Source: Chloroflexota bacterium
Lineage (GTDB): Bacteria; Chloroflexota; Anaerolineae; Anaerolineales; Villigracilaceae
Length of the DNA: 8,842 bases
NCBI GenBank assembly: GCA_021823555.1
Contig: JAKANW010000078.1
Location: 1-8,842 of the forward strand
Reading direction: 5' to 3'
Numbering within the stretch: position 1 is the first letter of the stretch; each line of letters begins with the position of its first letter. The notes below the pieces were generated by a model, which saw nothing but the letters and a program-made list of their open reading frames with translations, was not told the origin of the DNA and did not search any database. This document shows positions 1-6,373 of this stretch, piece after piece. A program made the position numbers and the translations under genes.

Positions 1-468
1 TTCATCGAACAGCATCACGTCCGGGTTGTGCAGGACAGCGCGCCCGATGGCCAGTCGCTGCTGCATCCCGCGCGAGAAGGTGCGCACCAGGTCGCGGCGG
101 CGGCTTTCAAGCCCTACCATCTCCAGCACTTCCGTGATGCGCAACCTCTCATCTGGAATGTTGTACATGCGCGCGTAGAAGCGCAGGTTTTCATCGGCGG
201 TCAGGTCCCCGTAAAGCAGGGGCATGTGAGAAACCACACCCAGGCGGGCGCGTACGGCCGCAGCTTGATGCGGCAGGCGAAAGCCGGCCACTTTTACCTC
301 TCCCAGCGAGGGACGTGAGAGCGAAGCCAGGATGCGCAGGAAGGTGGTCTTGCCCGCGCCGTTGGGTCCGAGCAACGCCACAAACTCGCCGGGCTGGACT
401 TCAAAGTCCAGCCCGCGCAGAACGGTCTTTAGGCCAAAACGTTTGACGAGTTTCTTGACTTTGATCAT
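1..468 (-). CDS. ccmA: CcmA-like ABC transporter ATPase (heme export), C-terminus cut by window edge
   Basis: This is an ABC-family ATPase, with 156 residues visible. Walker A (GPNGAGKTT) is at residues 34-42. The signature SRGMQQRL is at 132-139, with Arg in place of the second residue of LSGGQ. Walker B follows as VMLFDE at 151-156, and the window ends exactly there. The D-loop, H-loop and C-terminus are missing. In System I, CcmA powers the CcmABCD complex that releases heme-loaded CcmE; the assignment rests mainly on its place at the end of a ccm gene run, because the N-terminal half of CcmA resembles many exporter ATPases. The ATG lies 29 bp after the cytochrome gene and lacks a clear Shine-Dalgarno sequence, so it may be translationally coupled. 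The ccmB permease would be expected next, outside the window. An ATPase of an unrelated exporter remains possible. Confidence 0.85.
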   Translation of the reverse strand, partial: MIKVKKLVKRFGLKTVLRGLDFEVQPGEFVALLGPNGAGKTTFLRILASLSRPSLGEVKVAGFRLPHQAAAVRARLGVVSHMPLLYGDLTADENLRFYARMYNIPDERLRITEVLEMVGLESRRRDLVRTFSRGMQQRLAIGRAVLHNPDVMLFDE

Positions 469-497
469 GTTAATCTGGTTCGCAGCCGAATTTTATC

Positions 498-2438
498 CTA
501 TGACATCTTTTTCAGTTTTTCTTTTAACTCGTCACGGCGGGCGCGATAAGCCTCGTCGCTTAGCTTTCCTGCGCGGTGCAAATCGTCGAGGGCGATGATG
601 GCATCCATCAAGCTGTCGGCATCCTCGAATTCATCCTCGCTTTTCGCCTCTTCATCAGTTTCCTGGGGACGATTGCGGTCGCGTACGTACATCCACACGC
701 CGAGGGCGATCAATACCAGGCCGAGCGCGCCCGCGCCGAAGATCAAAGTCTGATTGGATGTGGCAGAGCTTGGGGAGGATGTCGCGCCGCTGGGAGTGCC
801 GGAGAGTGTGTAGGTGATCGTATCGCCAGCCTTTAAATCCGCGGCGGTAAAGGTCTCGTAGTTGGTATTGGAGATTTGCTGAACGCCGGTATCGCTCACC
901 TGGCTGCTCTGCAGTTTGATGCCTTCGGGAACCAGGAACAGAGCGGATGTGGCGGGCGCAACCAGGGAGAGGGTTGCAGGGGTCTTTTGGGAATCGTAGG
1001 GCAGGTTGTAATAAGCGATGATCGAGTAGGGCGTTGTGCTGGGGGGCATGGCAAAGCCATTGCTGGCGGAAACCAACGGTGCGGAATTTTGGCCGATCTG
1101 GAAGCCCAGGCTCTGTGCATCTGCTGGCGTTTTGATGAATGGGATGCTGCTGCCGTCAGTGGTAATGACAATGGATTTGTCGCTGCTGTTGGTGAAGGAA
1201 TAGATCTCAAAAACCTGCACTGAATTGGCCTGGCCGAAATCAAAGGCTACGTGCACCTGGTCGAATTTGATGCTGCTGAAATCGGTCGTGCTTTCATATA
1301 GCGTGACCACCGGCAGGGTCAGTTGCGTAACTTTCCCATCGGCAGTTCCCATACCGGACTGGTAGCTGATGCCCTGGTACGACACATCCGCGATAAAAAT
1401 TCGATTCGTGGGCATCTCTACATTTCCGAAAGCGAAGCTCCCGTCTTTTTGGACTGCGCCGTCCAGTGTGAGCACTTCCTGCGGGCCGGTTGTTTGGTCC
1501 TGGGCGTGATCGAAACCGTGCAAGGTGACTTTCAGGCCATCGGGCAGGGGCGTGCCACTCTTGGTCGCGACAGTGCCATTAACAGTACCGAGCAGGGCTG
1601 CCGGAGTCCCGGAGACAGCAGTCCCCGTCGCCGCTTTGGTCGGGACCTGGGTCTGGGGTGTGCCTGCGACAGGCATTTCCGCAGCCGAGGGGGTTCCGCT
1701 CTCCGCTGCAACAGGAGTTGTGGAAGTTGATGGAGTCGCGCTCCCAGCGGCAACTAGAGTCGCGGTAGCGGGAACAGGCGTCGCTGTGGGAGGAGGCGGG
1801 GCGGCAAAGGTCAGGGTGCGCAGGTAGGCCGCCACAGCCCAGGCTTCGTCATCGGTCAGCTTGCTTCCAAAGGCGGGGATGTCGCTGTTCCCATTCTTTA
1901 TGATGTGGACGAGATCGGCCTCGGAGAGGGCCGCCATCGTTTTGAGATCCGCAAACTTGGCCGCGCAGTCCGGGCAATTGGCCTCGAACAACGATTTGCC
2001 CTGCGCGACCTGTTCGGCGGTGGTGTGCAGGGACAAGGTGTAGGAGACGACATCCCAACGCTGCTGATCGGTCAGGCTGGTGAAAGGCGGCATGTAACGA
2101 TCGAGGTTGCCTTGCGTGACGACGGTGTACCATTGAGCAGGTGATGCGTTGCGGGCAACATCGGCCAGACCCAGCGCAGTGACCGGAACGGGCAGCTGCG
2201 AGCTTTGCGGGCCATCTCCCAGGCCGGCGTTGCCATGGCAGGGCGCACAGTTTTGGGCGAAAATGACCGCGCCGTTTGCAACGTCTCCCGGCTGGGCCGG
2301 GTAGAGCGGGCCTAGGGTAGGCGCCGGAGTCGGTGGGACATAATTAGGCGGTGGAGTGACATCGGAGGCCAGGGTGAAATTACAGGCTGCCAGAGTCAGG
2401 GAGAGGATTACGAAGAGAAAAGAGAGGCGTAGTTTCAT
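498..2438 (-). CDS. Membrane-anchored multidomain c-type cytochrome lipoprotein with CcmI/SHOCT-like cytoplasmic tail
   Basis: A 646-residue protein. A lipoprotein signal ends in LTLAAC, with Cys19 as the predicted lipidated residue. Cytochrome c domain 1 has CAPCH at 64-68 and a likely axial Met in YMPPF (Met116). A second class-I-like fold (about 142-210) has CPDCA at 155-159 and IPAF at 187-190, so both the proximal His and the axial Met are absent. A Thr/Pro/Ala-rich linker (211-283) leads to a beta-rich segment (about 284-380) resembling carboxypeptidase-regulatory or Ig-like domains. A further beta-rich region (about 385-550) is unassigned. A membrane helix lies at about 563-585, followed by RDRNR, an acidic stretch, and a helical tail (607-644) of SHOCT/CcmI-like pattern. 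Charge around the helix places the tail in the cytoplasm and the hemes outside. The protein is probably an electron carrier or sensor and a client of the surrounding maturation genes; its specific role is unknown. The Shine-Dalgarno is weak. Confidence 0.85.
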   Translation of the reverse strand: MKLRLSFLFVILSLTLAACNFTLASDVTPPPNYVPPTPAPTLGPLYPAQPGDVANGAVIFAQNCAPCHGNAGLGDGPQSSQLPVPVTALGLADVARNASPAQWYTVVTQGNLDRYMPPFTSLTDQQRWDVVSYTLSLHTTAEQVAQGKSLFEANCPDCAAKFADLKTMAALSEADLVHIIKNGNSDIPAFGSKLTDDEAWAVAAYLRTLTFAAPPPPTATPVPATATLVAAGSATPSTSTTPVAAESGTPSAAEMPVAGTPQTQVPTKAATGTAVSGTPAALLGTVNGTVATKSGTPLPDGLKVTLHGFDHAQDQTTGPQEVLTLDGAVQKDGSFAFGNVEMPTNRIFIADVSYQGISYQSGMGTADGKVTQLTLPVVTLYESTTDFSSIKFDQVHVAFDFGQANSVQVFEIYSFTNSSDKSIVITTDGSSIPFIKTPADAQSLGFQIGQNSAPLVSASNGFAMPPSTTPYSIIAYYNLPYDSQKTPATLSLVAPATSALFLVPEGIKLQSSQVSDTGVQQISNTNYETFTAADLKAGDTITYTLSGTPSGATSSPSSATSNQTLIFGAGALGLVLIALGVWMYVRDRNRPQETDEEAKSEDEFEDADSLMDAIIALDDLHRAGKLSDEAYRARRDELKEKLKKMS

Positions 2439-2450
2439 TAGGTATCGTTC

Positions 2451-2492
2451 CGTGTTGCGTATTTCGTAATGCGTACAGGAATACGCAATACG
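2451..2492. repeat. Intergenic inverted repeat built on TGCGTA/TACGCA
   Basis: The 63-bp gap between the zinc-ribbon gene and the cytochrome gene is mostly an inverted repeat. The left arm CGTGTTGCGTATT (2451-2463) matches the reverse complement of AATACGCAATACG (2480-2492) at 12 of 13 positions, with a 16-base centre. TGCGTA also occurs in the centre (2470-2475). It could form an mRNA hairpin just before the cytochrome start, or be a dispersed genomic repeat. No T-run follows on the minus strand, so it does not look like a classic terminator. Confidence 0.65.
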
Positions 2493-2501
2493 TTTTGGCG
2501 A

Positions 2502-3011
2502 TTAGCTTAGTGATTTCCCGCAGGACGGGCAAAAACGGTCGGTGACGACCACCGGCTGGCCACAGCGTGGACAGAACCCGGCAGATTTTTCACCGCGCTG
2601 CTTGCGCCGCGTGGCGATCATGGACTCCAGATCATCATCTGTGACTGGAGCTTTGACGGCGGCCGCGTCGGCGCGGCGGGCGGCAATGGCCTGCTCGAGG
2701 CGCGCTTCAGCATCCGGCCCGGAAGGTGAAGCGGGCTGGCGCTCATCCAACTGGCGTAGGATGTCGGCGCCCTTTTTCAGGAGTTCGGCGCGCTGGGTTG
2801 GATAATCATCCTCAGGGATTTTGCCGAGTTTGAAGTCAAAGTCCAACTCTTGCAGGGCGATGATGACCCGGTCGCGCTCAGCCATCAGCGATGAGGTCTC
2901 TTGTTCCTCGGGCGTCACTACGCGGCGGGAACGCGAGACGAAGGGGGCGTACAAATACATGCCGACCAGGATGAGCACGGCCAGCAGGAAGAAAACAGCA
3001 CTCAAGTCCAT
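2502..3011 (-). CDS. CcmI-like membrane-anchored zinc-ribbon protein
   Basis: A 169-residue protein. A single N-terminal membrane helix (about 4-22) is followed by SRSRR, which predicts that the rest is cytoplasmic. Residues 44-90 form a charged helical segment (IIALQELDFDFKLGKIPEDD at 50-69) typical of the cytoplasmic loop of CcmI. A low-complexity Ala/Arg/Asp region follows, then a C-terminal zinc ribbon with CPRC (147-150) and CPSC (161-164). It lacks the second helix and periplasmic TPR domain of full-length CcmI, which binds apocytochrome. The start at 3011 gives a 7-bp gap after ccmG with GAG nearby; a start at 3041 would overlap ccmG and put polar residues before the helix. Its position right after ccmF-ccmH-ccmG supports a maturation role, but this is inferred. 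It may also be a generic zinc-ribbon membrane protein. Confidence 0.8.
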   Translation of the reverse strand: MDLSAVFFLLAVLILVGMYLYAPFVSRSRRVVTPEEQETSSLMAERDRVIIALQELDFDFKLGKIPEDDYPTQRAELLKKGADILRQLDERQPASPSGPDAEARLEQAIAARRADAAAVKAPVTDDDLESMIATRRKQRGEKSAGFCPRCGQPVVVTDRFCPSCGKSLS

Positions 3012-3018
3012 GTTTTTC

Positions 3019-3597
3019 TCAGTTCGCCAGCAGGCCGTCAATGATGGATTTGATCTCGTCTACCGAGGTGAATGGGCCGATCTTCACCTGGCGCAGGACC
3101 CCCTGCCGATCCATGATATAGGTTTCAGGCACACCCGCATTGCGGTTGAATATCTGCGAGATGGCGGATTCCAGGTCGGGGCCGTTGGGATAGGTGATGC
3201 TGAATTTTGTCAAGTAGGACTTGGCTCCTGTGGGTGTGTCCACGTAATCCACGCCGATGAACACCACGTCGGGGTTGGATTGATAGGCGGTCCAGGCCGC
3301 CTGCAGTTCAGGGGCTTCCTGTTCACAAGGCTTGCACCACGAGGCCCAAATATTGACCAATACAACTTTCCCGCGCAGGTCGGAAAATTTGATCTCCGAC
3401 TGCCCGTTGTACTGGTAGTCATCGTAGAAGGTCATCCTGAAATCGGGGATGGGTTTGTTCACTTCCGCCATCGGCTTTTGGACGCGCATCAGGCCAAGTC
3501 CAACGATGACCAGCAGCAGCACCAGAAAAGCCCAGATGACGATCTGCGCCCAGAGCGGCACGCCGCGTTTCTGGACGGGGGGTAAGGTTTCAGTCAT
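3019..3597 (-). CDS. ccmG: CcmG/DsbE-type thiol-disulfide oxidoreductase
   Basis: A 192-residue membrane-anchored thioredoxin-fold protein. The N-terminal helix is at about 16-36. The thioredoxin domain starts near residue 48 and has the active site WCKPC (Trp87, Cys88, Cys91) after VVLVNIWAS, and the cis-Pro loop GVPETY (Pro157). CcmG-family proteins keep apocytochrome or CcmH cysteines reduced outside the cytoplasmic membrane, using electrons from CcdA/DsbD-type partners; no such partner is in the window. The start at 3597 is favoured because AGGAGG (3603-3608) sits 5 nt upstream; an in-frame ATG at 3636 has no such site. The gene lies between ccmH (54 bp upstream) and the zinc-ribbon gene. 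A general TlpA/ResA-like role is the alternative, but the neighbourhood points to CcmG. Confidence 0.92.
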   Translation of the reverse strand: MTETLPPVQKRGVPLWAQIVIWAFLVLLLVIVGLGLMRVQKPMAEVNKPIPDFRMTFYDDYQYNGQSEIKFSDLRGKVVLVNIWASWCKPCEQEAPELQAAWTAYQSNPDVVFIGVDYVDTPTGAKSYLTKFSITYPNGPDLESAISQIFNRNAGVPETYIMDRQGVLRQVKIGPFTSVDEIKSIIDGLLAN

Positions 3598-3602
3598 TGC
3601 AT

Positions 3603-3608
3603 CCTCCT
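3603..3608 (-). promoter_or_regulatory. Shine-Dalgarno AGGAGG of ccmG
   Basis: A perfect AGGAGG on the minus strand, 5 nt before the ATG at 3597. It decides the start against the upstream in-frame ATG at 3636. Confidence 0.8.
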
Positions 3609-3651
3609 GCTTTGCTCCCTGCAACTGATGAGACACAGGAAACAGGCGCAG

Positions 3652-4149
3652 TTATTTTCGTTTCCGAAGTTCTTCTTCGAATTTGGCAACGTATTCATCC
3701 TGCTCGACGGGCTTCGCCTCAGACTCGCCCGAGCCTGCCACTGCTTTCGACGGCCTGGTCCAATTCCGCAGGGCACGGAAGAGGATGAAGGCTCCGATCA
3801 ATATGAGCACTGGCGGCAGGATATAGACCAACCAGTTCAAGCCTGTGCGCGGCGGCTCGCCCAGCACGCGCGCCCCGTAATTGGCTACGAAGTATTGTTT
3901 GATCTGGTCCTGGGTCCAGCCTTCAGCCAGTTGCTGGCGGATCAGTTCCCGCCACTGGTGGCAGGCCTCGGTCGGACATACATCGAGAGGCGTGTTCTCG
4001 CACACCGGACAATATAACTGGCTGGCAACAGCATTGACGTCATCATCTGAGGGGGTAGGTTGCTGCGCCTTGGCCGCGCCAACCCAAAGTCCCGCGAGAA
4101 CGAGTAGGGCCAGCAGAACAAAGATCGTAAGGGTACCATGCTTCTTCAT
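3652..4149 (-). CDS. ccmH: CcmH-type apocytochrome thiol reductase, four-cysteine variant
   Basis: 165 residues from the chosen start (numbers below count from the upstream ATG at 4158, 168 residues). A signal sequence ends near AKA-QQ (about residue 31). The CcmH domain has the redox pair LYCPVC (Cys50, Cys53) in place of the usual LRCxxC. It continues ENTPLDVCPTEAC, adding Cys61 and Cys66 where proteobacterial CcmH has QNxxIADS and the start of the next helix. The helical bundle (QWRELI to YGARVL) is typical. A membrane helix (about 109-128) is followed by a short charged cytoplasmic tail. The role is reduction of apocytochrome CxxCH cysteines together with CcmG and CcmF. AGGAAG abuts the ATG at 4158 but lies 9 nt before the ATG at 4149, so 4149 is preferred. 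The gene begins a few bases after the ccmF stop, indicating tight coupling. Confidence 0.92.
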   Translation of the reverse strand: MKKHGTLTIFVLLALLVLAGLWVGAAKAQQPTPSDDDVNAVASQLYCPVCENTPLDVCPTEACHQWRELIRQQLAEGWTQDQIKQYFVANYGARVLGEPPRTGLNWLVYILPPVLILIGAFILFRALRNWTRPSKAVAGSGESEAKPVEQDEYVAKFEEELRKRK

Positions 4150-4162
4150 ACGCGTCATCTTC

Positions 4163-6232
4163 CTAATCCGCTGAACCAGGTTGGTAGGCTTTGTTGCCGG
4201 CTTTGACTGTCACTCTCTCAGGGTCTTTATCTGGCCAGGCCGCGATCAGAATCCCGAAGAAGAACAAAATGCTGCCAATCCACAACCAGTTGATCAGCGG
4301 GTTGACGAAGATCTTGAAGGTTGCGCCGTTCGCCGAGGCCGGCTGCCAGTCCACCAGCAAGACATAGACATCGTCCTGCAAAGTGGAGCGCTGGCCCGGG
4401 ATGGTCATGTTCTGCTGGGAGTCGTAATAATAATCCTTGCGGGGATACAGCTCACTCAGCAATTGGCCTTTGCTATTATAGACGTCCACGACGGCGCGGG
4501 TGTAATTGACTCCCTTCGGAGCGTCATCCCACGAGGCAATATCCTTATACTGGATGGAATAGCCGCCCAAGCGCAGCGACTGTCCCACCGCCACCGTTCC
4601 CTGGGTTTGGATCTGGAACAGGTTGATGCCCAGGATGCCGATGGCCATCAGCATCATGCTGACGTGGATGACATATCCGCCATAACGGCGGCGGTTGCGT
4701 CCGGTCAGGCGCATCAACGCGGTGAAGAAGTTTTCCTGCTGGGCTTTCTGACGGGCACGCGCGGCGCGCCAGAATTCCTGCACGGTGACGAAGAGCACCA
4801 GCGCCACCAGGTAGAAGCCCACCAGGGCGATGATGTTTTGAGTATAGGTGAAGTAAACAACAGCTATGACGATGAGCGCGGCCAGCGCGGATTTCCAAAT
4901 GGCGCGGCCCAGAGTCTGCAAGCTGGAATGTCCCCAGGCCGAAAGCGGCGCAATGCCCATCAATAGCATCAGGGAGGCGAAGAGAGGCGCCGTTGCGCGC
5001 TGGTAGAATGGCGGCCCGACGGTTACCTTTTGACCGGTGACCAATTCGGAGATCAACGGGAAGATCACGCCCCAGAAGCACACCACCAGCACGCTCATGA
5101 ACAACAGGTTGTTGAGCAGGAACAGCGCTTCACGCGAGAGCATGGACTTCATCTCGGTCTCGGAGCGCAGGTCAGGCCAGCGCCAGATCAACAGTACAAT
5201 CGAGGTGATGAAGGTCACGCCGATGAAAGCAAAGAAGAATGGACCGATGGCGCTTTGCGCGAACGCATGCACGGAGGACAATACACCGGAGCGCGTCAGG
5301 AAAGTGCCAAAGATGACCAGCGCATAGGTCAATATGATCAGGATCATATTCCATTGCTTCAGCAGGCCGCGCTTTTCCTGGATCATGACAGAGTGCAGGA
5401 AGGCAGTGCCGGTCAGCCAGGGCATGAGCGCGGCGATCTCCACCGGGTCCCAGCCCCAGAAGCCACCCCAGCCCAACACGTCGTAAGCCCAGCGGCTGCC
5501 GAGCACCAGGCCAAAGGACAGGAACAGCCAGGCCCACAGCGTCCAACGGCGGGTGATGCGGATCCAGCGATCATCGGTGCGTCCGGTGATCAGCGCAGCG
5601 ATGGCAAAGGCGAACGGGATGACAAACGAAACGAAGCCAAGATACAGCATCGGCGGATGGATGATCATGCCGGGATGCCGCAATAACGGGTTGAGTCCGC
5701 GCCCATCTGCCTGGAGAGGAACCGGCGTCGTTCCGGCAGGCTGGAACATGGCATTGACCACATCTCCAGAGGCAGTGAACCACATGCGCGCAAACGGGTT
5801 TTCAAAGAAGATGGACATGGCGAGGAAGAAAGCCATCGTGATGGATGAGACTACGATCACCCACGGCAGGAACTCGCGGTCACGGTCCCATTTGCGCAAA
5901 GTGACCAGGGAGGCGAATGCCGACATCAACCATGACCAGAAGACCAGCGAGCCGGCCTGTCCGCCCCACCAGGCGGTGATCTTGAGATAGGTAGGCATGC
6001 TGCGGCTGGTGACTTCATAGACAAATGAAATCTCAAAATGATTGCCAATCAACAAGGCAATCAAAGCTGCAGCCGAAAGGGTAATCAGCGGCCAGGTGAG
6101 CAGCATGGCGCGGCGGGCGCTTTCCACCAGTGCCGCCGATTTTTTCCATACACCGATGATCGCCGCGCCTACGCTGTAAAGCGCCACGAGGAAAGAAACC
6201 ACTAAGATCCCGTATCCAAAATCTGCAAGCAT
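4163..6232 (-). CDS. ccmF: CcmF cytochrome c heme lyase subunit
   Basis: A 689-residue polytopic membrane protein that attaches heme from CcmE to apocytochrome cysteines. The tryptophan-rich WWD motif GWGGFWGWDPVE is at 254-265. The four histidines expected for heme ligation are all visible: His192 in IIHPPMLYLGF and His523 in GGYVIHVSM (internal heme b), His280 in TAFLHSVM and His322 in SSVHAFAQ (flanking the WWD heme). The CcmF C-terminal region follows, with an extracytoplasmic segment at about 540-645 and a final helix at about 647-666. The length is slightly above the roughly 650 residues of E. coli CcmF. The start at 6232 has GAGGAG (6239-6244) 6 nt upstream; the ATG at 6262 would add ten mostly polar residues without such a site. 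It lies 141 bp after ccmE and is tightly linked to ccmH. Confidence 0.97.
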   Translation of the reverse strand: MLADFGYGILVVSFLVALYSVGAAIIGVWKKSAALVESARRAMLLTWPLITLSAAALIALLIGNHFEISFVYEVTSRSMPTYLKITAWWGGQAGSLVFWSWLMSAFASLVTLRKWDRDREFLPWVIVVSSITMAFFLAMSIFFENPFARMWFTASGDVVNAMFQPAGTTPVPLQADGRGLNPLLRHPGMIIHPPMLYLGFVSFVIPFAFAIAALITGRTDDRWIRITRRWTLWAWLFLSFGLVLGSRWAYDVLGWGGFWGWDPVEIAALMPWLTGTAFLHSVMIQEKRGLLKQWNMILIILTYALVIFGTFLTRSGVLSSVHAFAQSAIGPFFFAFIGVTFITSIVLLIWRWPDLRSETEMKSMLSREALFLLNNLLFMSVLVVCFWGVIFPLISELVTGQKVTVGPPFYQRATAPLFASLMLLMGIAPLSAWGHSSLQTLGRAIWKSALAALIVIAVVYFTYTQNIIALVGFYLVALVLFVTVQEFWRAARARQKAQQENFFTALMRLTGRNRRRYGGYVIHVSMMLMAIGILGINLFQIQTQGTVAVGQSLRLGGYSIQYKDIASWDDAPKGVNYTRAVVDVYNSKGQLLSELYPRKDYYYDSQQNMTIPGQRSTLQDDVYVLLVDWQPASANGATFKIFVNPLINWLWIGSILFFFGILIAAWPDKDPERVTVKAGNKAYQPGSAD

Positions 6233-6238
6233 GGAGTG

Positions 6239-6244
6239 CTCCTC
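6239..6244 (-). promoter_or_regulatory. Shine-Dalgarno GAGGAG of ccmF
   Basis: GAGGAG on the minus strand, 6 nt before the ATG at 6232. It supports this start over the ATG at 6262. Confidence 0.75.
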
Positions 6245-6268
6245 TTTTCCTGGCCCCGCCACGGCAGA

Positions 6269-6304
6269 ATTATATTGCTCGCGGGACCAATGAAGTTTGC
6301 TTCA
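6269..6304 (-). promoter_or_regulatory. Possible ccmF promoter: perfect -10 hexamer with a palindrome at the -35 position
   Basis: TATAAT on the minus strand (6269-6274) lies about 37 nt upstream of the ccmF start. There is no good -35 hexamer 16-18 nt further upstream. That place is instead occupied by the palindrome TGAAGTTTGCTTCA (6291-6304). A promoter needing an activator, or a chance match, are both possible. Confidence 0.35.
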
Positions 6305-6332
6305 AATCAATTATCAGGTGACAAATAGAAAT

Positions 6333-6367
6333 AAGACCTGACAAGCCCCCTCGACCTGTCAGGTCTT
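6333..6367 (-). terminator. Strong hairpin after ccmE (terminator, attenuator or palindromic repeat)
   Basis: Perfect 11-base arms AAGACCTGACA (6333-6343) and TGTCAGGTCTT (6357-6367) surround a 13-base loop, 6 nt past the ccmE stop. On the minus strand it is followed by TATTTCTATTTG, only moderately U-rich, so termination may be partial. The right arm region also holds a smaller palindrome GACCTGTCAGGTC (6353-6365). A further imperfect copy, TCAGGTGACA, lies near 6314. This partial repetition also fits a REP-like element. Confidence 0.55.
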
Positions 6368-6373
6368 TCCTTA

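Noticed and set aside
1962..1976. CPDCA read as a second heme c site
   Set aside because: There is no His after the CxxC pair and the downstream Met is Ile. It is reported as a degenerate site, not as a heme site.
3012..3041. Upstream ATG at 3041 for the zinc-ribbon protein
   Set aside because: It would overlap the end of ccmG by 23 bp and add polar residues before the membrane helix. The ATG at 3011 fits the gap and the topology better.
2821..3585. A 254-codon open frame on the plus strand opposite ccmG and the zinc-ribbon gene
   Set aside because: It overlaps two well-supported genes on the other strand and shows no recognisable domain. It fits a shadow frame of GC-biased coding DNA.
4181..5686. 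Long plus-strand open frames (261 and 218 codons) opposite ccmF
   Set aside because: They are antisense to strongly conserved CcmF motifs. The composition is rich in His/Gln/Asp as expected of an antisense shadow, with no recognised fold.
6333..6367. The hairpin after ccmE as an attachment site or insertion-sequence end
   Set aside because: No integrase, transposase or target duplication is nearby and the operon order is undisturbed. A terminator-like hairpin or palindromic repeat is simpler.
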